From NCBI GenBank assembly GCA_902496645.1, contig CABVBR010000010.1:1-33510 (forward strand): a stretch of DNA of 33,510 nucleotides, written 5' to 3'. The notes below the pieces were generated by a model that worked only from the letters and a program-made list of their open reading frames with translations, had not been told where the DNA came from and did no database searches. This DNA is from an uncultured Collinsella sp. (GTDB taxonomy: Bacteria > Actinomycetota > Coriobacteriia > Coriobacteriales > Coriobacteriaceae). Position numbers and translations under genes: made by a program. Shown here in pieces: positions 8,882-14,238 of this stretch (the first letter of the stretch is position 1; every line of letters begins with the position of its first letter).

Positions 8882-9709
8882 ATGGCCTTTGCAGAAAAGC
8901 TCATCGCCGTCCGTCGTGCCCATCACCTTACTCAGGAGCAGCTCGCCGCCAAGCTCTTCGTCACACGCCAAGCCGTCAGCCGTTGGGAGCGCGGCGAGGT
9001 TACACCGGGCATCGACATGATGAAGCTCATTGCCGCCGTGACCGGCGAGCCACTGTCTCATCTGCTCGAAATGCCCGAGCACTATTGTCAGAGCTGCGGC
9101 ATGATACTCACGCCCGACGACTGCGGTACCGATGCTCACGGCGCCACGACCGACCATTACTGCAAGTGGTGCTACGACCACGGTAAGTACACCTACGACA
9201 CCACGATGGAGGCGATGATTGAGGATTGTGCCCCGCGCCTGGCACAAAACACCGGCATGTCGCTCGACGAAGCCGTCTCGCTTATGGGCGCTGTCCTGCC
9301 GCAACTGGAGCGCTGGCGTACCGTGCAGGAAAACGAGGAGCGCTACGGTGCTGAGGCGCGGGCGCGCTATGGCGACGAGGCCGTCGATGCAGCAAACGAG
9401 GCACTGCTGGACATGGACCCCGAGACATGGAACGACATGAAGGAACTTGAACGCGCTATTCTGGGCCAGCTCTCGATCGCCATGGGCGACAGCGAACCGG
9501 ATGGAAGCGAGGCGCGCAAGCTTGTCGCAATGCACCGTCGATGGATTGGCCTTAACTGGGGACACGAACCCCAAGACGAAGCATACCTGGGCCTCGCCCA
9601 CGGCTATCTTGCCGATCAGCGCTTTATCGACTACTACGACAAGCCCTGCGGCACCGGAGCCACGGCGTTTCTGGTCCATGCCATCGAGTCGTCGTTGACG
9701 CGCGCATAG
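8882..9709 (+). CDS. Xre-type regulator fused to zinc ribbon and TipAS-like domain
   Basis: A 275-residue predicted regulator with three parts. Residues 5-60 form an Xre/Cro helix-turn-helix (LTQEQLAAKLFVTRQAVSRW). Residues 68-100 are a putative zinc ribbon (CQSC at 69-72, Cys81, CKWC at 94-97). Residues 105-270 resemble the TipAS antibiotic-recognition domain (helical, with MSLDEAVSLMG and a YGDEAVDAANEALLDMD-type segment, ending PCGTGATAFLVHAIE). TipAS is best known attached to a MerR-type DNA-binding domain in TipA, where it binds thiopeptides and triggers transcription. Here the DNA-binding part is of a different family. AGAAAGGAG six bases before the ATG fixes the start. Ligand and targets are unknown. 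The next gene is a glutaredoxin 51 bp away on the same strand. Confidence 0.85.
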   Translation: MAFAEKLIAVRRAHHLTQEQLAAKLFVTRQAVSRWERGEVTPGIDMMKLIAAVTGEPLSHLLEMPEHYCQSCGMILTPDDCGTDAHGATTDHYCKWCYDHGKYTYDTTMEAMIEDCAPRLAQNTGMSLDEAVSLMGAVLPQLERWRTVQENEERYGAEARARYGDEAVDAANEALLDMDPETWNDMKELERAILGQLSIAMGDSEPDGSEARKLVAMHRRWIGLNWGHEPQDEAYLGLAHGYLADQRFIDYYDKPCGTGATAFLVHAIESSLTRA

Positions 9710-9760
9710 ACTGCGGCGGCTTTGGGTATCTCAACCGAAACCTCAACCGATTGGAGACTT

Positions 9761-10006
9761 ATGGCTACTGATCACAAGCTCGAGCTGTACGTTATGACCG
9801 GCTGCCCGTATTGCATAAAGGTCAAGCACTTTTTGGCCGATAACGGTGTGACCATCCCCGAGCGCAATATCTCGACCGACCCCGATGCCGAGCAGACGCT
9901 CATCGCCGTCGGCGGCAAGCGCCAGGTCCCCTGCCTGTTCATTGACGGCGAGCCACTCTACGAATCGAGCGACATCATCGCCTGGGTACAGGAGAACCTG
10001 CTCTAG
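9761..10006 (+). CDS. Glutaredoxin
   Basis: An 81-residue thioredoxin-fold thiol-disulfide oxidoreductase. The dithiol active site TGCPYC (Cys15, Cys18) is intact, with the cis-proline region QVPCLFIDG and the C-terminal ESSDIIAWV helix typical of glutaredoxins. An extra cysteine (VPC) sits right after the cis-proline. The frame is open further upstream, but GGAG at 9753-9756 selects the ATG at 9761. The stop is directly followed by repeat sequence, in which the copy B hairpin may act as terminator. It probably shares a transcript with the upstream regulator. Confidence 0.88.
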   Translation: MATDHKLELYVMTGCPYCIKVKHFLADNGVTIPERNISTDPDAEQTLIAVGGKRQVPCLFIDGEPLYESSDIIAWVQENLL

Positions 10007-10092
10007 CACTCATTGGGGACGTACTTAAATGAGTAGTTTCACTCATTGGGGACGTACTTAAATGAATAGTCGCTAAAGAACGTCTCCGATGA
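10007..10092. repeat. Family A palindromic repeat with a tandem 26-bp duplication
   Basis: The 26-bp unit starting CACTCATTGGGGACGTACTT occurs twice in direct orientation (10007-10032 and 10040-10065), beginning at the base after the glutaredoxin stop. The second unit is followed at 10074-10090 by an imperfect reverse complement (AAGAACGTCTCCGATGA), so it can fold into a hairpin. It is the same family as the intact hairpin at 11277-11332 and a half copy at 10187-10213. Confidence 0.75.
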
Positions 10093-10177
10093 CTAGTCCC
10101 CCACCGAATCCAAACATGTACGCCAGCATCCAAAGTCGACATTTTTCGACATCTTCGGATGCTGACGTACAGCTTTT
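10093..10177. repeat. Family B palindromic repeat, copy 1
   Basis: An 85-bp block, 78 of 85 bases identical by eye to 11186-11270. It contains a 55-base imperfect palindrome (10117-10171) with outer arms TGTACG.CAGCATCC and an inner GTCGA/TCGAC pair, followed on the + strand by AGCTTTTT. Position downstream of the glutaredoxin gene and the T-run suggest it can terminate transcription on the + strand. Confidence 0.75.
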
Positions 10178-10280
10178 TGTGGGCAGTCGTTGGGGACGTT
10201 CTTAAATGACTAGTTGTTTGAGACGGCCTTTGGATTATGGCTGTTTGAGGCCATCCGACGTCTCTGGAAAGGGCTCCTTA

Positions 10281-10523
10281 GAGGACCGTGTTCAAAAAAT
10301 GGCAAATATGAGTACTGCTACTTGTTTAGTAACAGCGATTTTAATCATTTCAGGGATCATTCAACGCCCCAAGCGTCCGCAGACGGCGTTATTTCTCCCC
10401 ATATGTTCAATAAAAGAGACACCTAATGGTATTAAATCTCATCAGGGACCTTTTTTTGAACAAAATAAATGCAACCATAATGGCAACAGTACTCATATTT
10501 GCCCTTTTTTGCACACAGCCCTC
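10281..10523. mobile_element. MITE-like element with 37-bp terminal inverted repeats
   Basis: The left end (10281-10317) and the reverse complement of the right end (10487-10523) match at about 32 of 37 positions, including an uninterrupted GGCAAATATGAGTACTG. The 243-bp element is clearly AT-rich compared with its surroundings and has a small internal AACGCC/GGCGTT stem. It encodes no recognisable protein. No convincing target duplication directly flanks the ends. It could be a non-autonomous transposable element or a long structured RNA hairpin. Confidence 0.6.
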
Positions 10524-10620
10524 CAGAATAGTCGTTAGGGACGACTCAAAATAGCAATTCCGGCACTTAGACGCTCTCTTCTTGAATGACTAGTTGTTAA
10601 AGAACACTCAGCGACTACTC

Positions 10621-10649
10621 CAATTCGCGACACACTGTGTCGCGAATTG
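10621..10649. promoter_or_regulatory. Perfect 29-bp palindrome (operator or hairpin)
   Basis: Two perfect 14-bp arms (CAATTCGCGACACA and its complement) are separated by a single C. It has no adjacent T-run, so a protein-binding site is as likely as a terminator. It lies about 190 bp upstream of the ribbon-helix-helix gene promoter in a gene-free stretch (10007-10922) otherwise filled with repeats. Confidence 0.5.
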
Positions 10650-10839
10650 AGCTGTTCTCACCACCGAAGACCGGTGAAAGCTCCTGGCCAGAACCTCGAT
10701 AGTTTGTTAAAGTGCCCCCTCTGCAGGTTCAATGAGCGCTCATGTTCCAACCTGGAAAGTGAAGAAATATCGAAGCCATCGATGCCCATTTCCTATCGAA
10801 AAAACTAGTCAAAACACGCTAATTAGCTTGATAAGCTGC

Positions 10840-10868
10840 TTGTATTTTTGTCTACAAAACTGTATACA
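10840..10868 (+). promoter_or_regulatory. Promoter with overlapping palindromic operator for the ribbon-helix-helix gene
   Basis: TTGTAT (10840-10845) and TATACA (10863-10868) are spaced by exactly 17 bp. Between them is a palindrome TTTTGT-CT-ACAAAA (10846-10859), and TTGTAT/ATACAA (10840-10845, 10864-10869) forms a wider inverted pair. Such placement fits repression by a dimeric regulator, plausibly the downstream gene product (inference). Confidence 0.55.
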
Positions 10869-10922
10869 AAAAGAGATTCCGAGAACCAGCGCTCGACATT
10901 ATGTCGATCGATAGGAGGCGCT

Positions 10923-11189
10923 ATGGATGCTAAGCGGCTCGAAAAGATGATGGGGTTTGCACCCGGAGAGTTGGAGAAAGCCGCGGAGGAATACGAAAAA
11001 GATGAGTGGCCGAAGGGTCGCACCATCAAGCTGGGAAGGCCGTCGATCTCTGATGAGCCAAGCGTTGTTTTATCGGCACGTGTGGGTGAATCGGTTCTTG
11101 AGGCGTTTGACGCAAAGGCAAAGCGTCATGGGCAGACACGCACAGAGCGGCTCAGGGAGCTCATTACCCTTGACGCAAGGATTGCCTAG
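10923..11189 (+). CDS. Ribbon-helix-helix (CopG/Arc-type) protein, antitoxin-like, without toxin partner
   Basis: An 88-residue protein. The C-terminal half (from about residue 38) reads as a ribbon-helix-helix: strand SVVLSARV, helix VLEAFDAKAKRHG, then TRTERLRELI, the usual layout of small DNA-binding antitoxins and autorepressors. The N-terminal half is charged and helical. AGGAGG five bases before the ATG is an excellent ribosome site, and a palindromic promoter lies 55 bp upstream. No toxin gene is adjacent on either side, since the neighbours are repeats and a convergent tRNA-modification gene. Its TAG stop lies inside a copy of the family B repeat, so the repeat supplies the end of the gene. 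Sequence around it is more AT-rich than the rest of the window. Confidence 0.75.
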   Translation: MDAKRLEKMMGFAPGELEKAAEEYEKDEWPKGRTIKLGRPSISDEPSVVLSARVGESVLEAFDAKAKRHGQTRTERLRELITLDARIA

Positions 11190-11270
11190 TCCCCCGCCGA
11201 ACCCAAACGTGTATGTCAGCATCCAAAGTCGACATTTTTCGACATCTTTGGGTGCTGACGTACAGCTTTT
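11186..11270. repeat. Family B palindromic repeat, copy 2
   Basis: The second copy of the 85-bp block. Differences from copy 1 in the stem are partly compensatory, since T-G wobble pairs replace mismatches. The palindrome spans 11210-11264 and is followed by AGCTTTT. It overlaps the stop codon of the ribbon-helix-helix gene. Confidence 0.75.
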
Positions 11271-11276
11271 GCAACA

Positions 11277-11332
11277 TAGTCGTTGGGGGCGTTCTTAAAT
11301 GACTAGTCGTTAAAGAACGTCCCCAACGACTA
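11277..11332. terminator. Family A hairpin, intact copy, likely terminator of the dus gene
   Basis: TAGTCGTTGGGGGCGTTCTT (from 11277) pairs with the sequence ending at 11332 over about 20 bp, with one G-T wobble. The left arm runs into TTAAATGACTAG and the right arm begins TTAAAGAACG. It starts two bases after the stop of the minus-strand dihydrouridine synthase gene, so it probably terminates that gene and possibly the + strand gene as well. Confidence 0.65.
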
Positions 11333-11333
11333 A

Positions 11334-12287
11334 CTAGCCGTGAAAGCGGGCTATGGGCGCAAGTGGCTGCTCGCGAAAGACGCGCTCGACGGCGGCGCGG
11401 TATTCGTCGACCTTTTTGGTCTTGCGCACGATCTTGTGAACGGTAGCGGGATCGGCGAAGGCGCACTTGGCGTAGAACCACCACTCCTTCATGCGAAAGA
11501 CTGCATTGCCGCCAATCTCATCCGCATAGGCTGCGAACAGCGTGTCGTGGAAGCGCTGCAGCTCAGCTGCCGTGGCAGCAGGACCGCCCTTAACCATGCG
11601 AGCCAGTGCGGGGTTCGCAAGCAAGCCGCGCCCCAACATTACGTGACGCGTTCCGGGATAGGCCTCCACCAGCGCATCCATGTCCTCAAGATCAAAGATG
11701 TCGCCGTTATAGGCCACGGGAAACGGCGCCCACTCCAGCGTCTCGCCGTAAAACTCTTTGCGCGGCGAGCCCGTATAGCGGTCCTTTTGCACGCGCGGAT
11801 GCACGATCAGCTCCGCCAGCGGCATGCGGCAATAGATGTCGAGCACGCGCTCGTACTCCTCGTCGTTCTCCAGTCCCAGCCTGGTCTTGACCGACACCGG
11901 CAATGGCGAGCGCTCGCACACATCGCTTAAGAACGCCTCGAGCTCATCCAAGTTGCGCAGAAAGCCCGAACCCTTCCCCTTGGCGACAACCGTGCCCGAG
12001 GGACAGCCAAGGTTAAGATTAACCTCGCGGTAACCCATGTCGGCGAGCACCTGCGCCGCCCACGCAAACTCGTCCGCGTTTTTGGACATCAGCTGAGGCA
12101 CCACGTTAAGCCCCTGGTTATTGACAGGGTCGACCTCTTTAAACGCCTTACCGCCAAAGCGGTTGCCCACGCGCGGCGGCGGCAAAAACGGCGTGTAATA
12201 GCAGTCGAGCGCACCAAAGCACTCCGCATGCACGCGACGGAACACATGCCCGGTAATTCCCTCCATGGGGGCCAGCGAAAGGATCAT
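11334..12287 (-). CDS. dus: tRNA-dihydrouridine synthase
   Basis: A 317-residue FMN enzyme that reduces uridine to dihydrouridine in the tRNA D-loop. Landmarks are the N-terminal barrel strand LAPMEGIT, VVPQLMSKN, the NLNLGCPSG motif with catalytic Cys95, the SVKTRLG lysine-arginine strand, IVHPR, VAYNGDI and the phosphate-binding MLGRGLLANP. The C-terminal helical domain is complete and the length is normal. The ATG at 12287 has only a weak purine-rich ribosome site (GAGAAGAG). The upstream divergent region holds repeats. The subfamily (A, B or C) is not assigned. Confidence 0.93.
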   Translation of the reverse strand: MILSLAPMEGITGHVFRRVHAECFGALDCYYTPFLPPPRVGNRFGGKAFKEVDPVNNQGLNVVPQLMSKNADEFAWAAQVLADMGYREVNLNLGCPSGTVVAKGKGSGFLRNLDELEAFLSDVCERSPLPVSVKTRLGLENDEEYERVLDIYCRMPLAELIVHPRVQKDRYTGSPRKEFYGETLEWAPFPVAYNGDIFDLEDMDALVEAYPGTRHVMLGRGLLANPALARMVKGGPAATAAELQRFHDTLFAAYADEIGGNAVFRMKEWWFYAKCAFADPATVHKIVRKTKKVDEYRAAVERVFREQPLAPIARFHG

Positions 12288-12310
12288 CTACTCTTCTCTC
12301 ATATCAACGA

Positions 12311-12341
12311 ATGTGACAAAGGAACCGCCCCTTTGTCACAT
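12311..12341. repeat. Family D palindrome, copy 1
   Basis: A perfect 12-bp stem ATGTGACAAAGG/CCTTTGTCACAT encloses a seven-base loop. It shares the stem sequence with 14206-14238. It lies 23 bp upstream of the dus start codon, in the space between dus and the membrane protein gene. Confidence 0.7.
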
Positions 12342-12426
12342 GCATTATGCCTTGTGCTTCAGATGATTCACAAGGCAGAGGTAGCTACTTGACGATAATC
12401 ACCCTTCCATCCGTCGCCTCACGCAA

Positions 12427-12608
12427 CGAAGGTGAATGCTTTTCCGCGAAGTGAACGAGTGAAATCGAGCCCCCGAAACATCGACACTTTTGGAGAGCCA
12501 TTTCCTGCGGTTTTGTCGCTCAAATCCTGCGGTTTTTGCATCCAAAAGTGCGAATGCTTCAGGGGTCCAGAATAGGATGTTCACTTCTCGGAAAACCATT
12601 CACCTTCG
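12427..12608. repeat. Family C nested palindromic repeat, copy 1
   Basis: A 182-bp element whose two halves are complementary over long stretches. The outer arms are CGAAGGTGAAT/ATTCACCTTCG, the core arms TTTTCCGCGAAGTGAAC/GTTCACTTCTCGGAAAA, and the inner arms CCCCGAA.CAT and TCCAAAAGTG. The loop holds two direct copies of CCTGCGGTTTT (12504-12514, 12526-12536). It matches the reverse complement of 14011-14186 in core and loop but not in the outermost arms. Short open frames in it are repeat-derived. Confidence 0.75.
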
Positions 12609-12830
12609 ATTTGCTGGCGCACACAAACAGCGAGAGGCTGTCCCACGATAGCCCCCTTGCGCGTCATTCGCCCCATGATAGCGGCTTCATGCTCTAAAAG
12701 ATGGCGCCCACGATCAAGCGACCGCCAACACCACGCCGTTGACACCATGTTTGAATAACAGGCGCCCTCCACTCATCTATACTCAAGAGCGTGTGAGTAT
12801 CGCCCGAAAACGATGAGAGTCGAGGCCCCC

Positions 12831-13964
12831 ATGCAGCAGCTCACCGAACAAGAAAAGAAACGCATCCAGCGGTACTGTACATACCCCAAGATCGCAGCGA
12901 CCGCACTCGTCATGTCGTTCGTAGCATGTCTGCTCATGCTGCCGCTCCAAATGATCAACGATATCGCGTTCCACCAAAAGGAATTCCAACCCGCGGGCAT
13001 ATATACCGCCATCGCACTCACCGTAATCGAACTCGCCATCTTTTGCTATTGCGCCCTTGCACCGCGCTTTGGAATGCAGGGCAAACAGTGGAAGGAGCTG
13101 CAGAGCAGGCTTGCGGTGGCCCAGACCAACAAGGACCGTTCCGCGGAGGTCGCCGGCGTGCTCGCCACGCAAGCTGCCGGCCGTCTGCTCAAAAACAGCG
13201 ATAACGATGCTGCGCGCAACCTGGGCGGCGCCGCGGAGGTCGCCGGCGCCGTAGGGGCAGTCGCCACGGCGGCAGACGTGTTAGCCGAAACCTCGAGCAA
13301 TGCCGAGGCCATGGCAAACGCATACGGCGTGACGATTCCAAGCGCCAAAAAGCAGGTCATAGCTCTCGCGGTGGTGCCCGCCATTGTGCTGCTTGGCGCC
13401 TACATCCCGCAGTTTGTCCAGGGAAATAACGAGCTTCAGGCAAGAAAGGCTGCAGCCGCCGAGCAGCTCGCCATCGCGCAAGATGCCTTGGAGCCCGTGT
13501 GCGAACGCGTCGCGGTAGACGACCCATATGAGTCGTATCACGACTACGGCTACCGCATTATCGGCTATCTGCGCGATAATGACCTCGGCGCTCAAGCAGC
13601 CTATGTCTACCTTTCTTTTGATGCAGACGGCATGCTCACGGACGTCGATTACACCAGTCAGATCGAACCCGAGGCAAGCCTTGCAGACAACCTCGTCCGC
13701 GCCGAGCAGGACATCGCGACGCTCTGCGCCCCGCTCAACGGGCTGGACATTTCCGTTGCCACACCGGGCCTCCTCACGCCATGCAGCCTGTCGGATGAAT
13801 TTAAACAGGCATTTTTAGCCGGATCCCTATATGAAGAAATCAGCATTAAGACGGAGGATGAATCTATCAAGTCGTACTTCACCTTTGACACCGAGCCCAA
13901 AGAAGAGTTCGACGAGTACACTCATCCGGAAATTAGGCTTATGCTCTCTGCAAAGAAGAGCTAA
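12831..13964 (+). CDS. Unknown three-helix membrane protein
   Basis: Not recognised. The protein has 377 residues if it starts at the ATG at 12831, which has GAGG five bases upstream. An in-frame ATG at 12813 lacks a ribosome site. Hydrophobic helices lie at about 21-43, 57-77 and 175-195. Between the second and third is an alanine-rich, probably helical stretch with two similar SAEVAG/AAEVAG segments. The remaining 180 residues after the third helix are soluble and acidic, with a DPYESYHDYGYRIIGYL segment and LSFDADGMLTDVDY, the latter like the exposed beta domains of small membrane-anchored proteins. The gene is framed by inverted copies of two repeat families (12311-12608 and 14011-14238). 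Confidence 0.75.
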   Translation: MQQLTEQEKKRIQRYCTYPKIAATALVMSFVACLLMLPLQMINDIAFHQKEFQPAGIYTAIALTVIELAIFCYCALAPRFGMQGKQWKELQSRLAVAQTNKDRSAEVAGVLATQAAGRLLKNSDNDAARNLGGAAEVAGAVGAVATAADVLAETSSNAEAMANAYGVTIPSAKKQVIALAVVPAIVLLGAYIPQFVQGNNELQARKAAAAEQLAIAQDALEPVCERVAVDDPYESYHDYGYRIIGYLRDNDLGAQAAYVYLSFDADGMLTDVDYTSQIEPEASLADNLVRAEQDIATLCAPLNGLDISVATPGLLTPCSLSDEFKQAFLAGSLYEEISIKTEDESIKSYFTFDTEPKEEFDEYTHPEIRLMLSAKKS

Positions 13965-14010
13965 AGGCTTACGTTCTGATTTCCGCTCGCGAACGCCGCC
14001 AATATAACGA

Positions 14011-14186
14011 GGTCTAATACTTTTCCAAGAAGTGAACGACCGTTTTTGGACCCCCGAAGCATCGACATTTTCTGACGCCAAAACCGCAGGATTTAACAAT
14101 CAAAACCGCAGGAAACCGCCTTCAATGAGTGTTAGCGCTTCGGGGGTCCATTTTGACTCGTTCACTTCTCGGAAAAGTATTAGACC
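14011..14186. repeat. Family C nested palindromic repeat, copy 2 (inverted)
   Basis: A 176-bp element in the opposite orientation to copy 1. The core arms TTTTCC.AGAAGTGAACGA, the GGACCCCCGAAGC arms and the doubled AACCGCAGGA loop motif are shared. The outermost arms are GGTCTAATAC/GTATTAGACC, unrelated to those of copy 1 but again self-complementary. It sits between convergent genes. Confidence 0.75.
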
Positions 14187-14205
14187 CCGATTCCGCAAGG
14201 CCCTC

Positions 14206-14238
14206 AATGTGACAAAGGGGCTGTCCCTTTGTCACATT
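14206..14238. terminator. Family D palindrome, copy 2, at the end of the ABC transporter gene
   Basis: A perfect 14-bp stem AATGTGACAAAGGG/CCCTTTGTCACATT with a five-base loop. Its right arm overlaps the TAA of the minus-strand ABC transporter gene, so it is well placed as terminator. It repeats the stem of 12311-12341. Confidence 0.65.

Noticed and set aside
8750..9679. Upstream extension of the TrmO frame to 558 residues
   Set aside because: It runs antisense through the well-supported Xre-TipAS gene, and TrmO family similarity begins only at about 8749.
10007..10092. Tandem 26-bp units considered as the start of a CRISPR array
   Set aside because: There are only two copies with a seven-base gap, no spacer regularity, and no cas genes. 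They belong to a dispersed palindromic repeat family.
10206..10538. 110-residue frame in the repeat region
   Set aside because: It is made of repeat and MITE-end sequence, has no ribosome site, and shows no protein features.
10732..10914. 60-residue frame upstream of the ribbon-helix-helix gene, considered as a toxin partner
   Set aside because: It overlaps the promoter and palindromic operator, lacks a ribosome site, and has no toxin-like features.
12399..12599. Small frame resembling the one at 14032-14334 (FWTPEA, then TAGF and SFTSRKSI)
   Set aside because: The similarity between the two peptides comes from translating the two copies of the family C repeat. Neither has a credible start.
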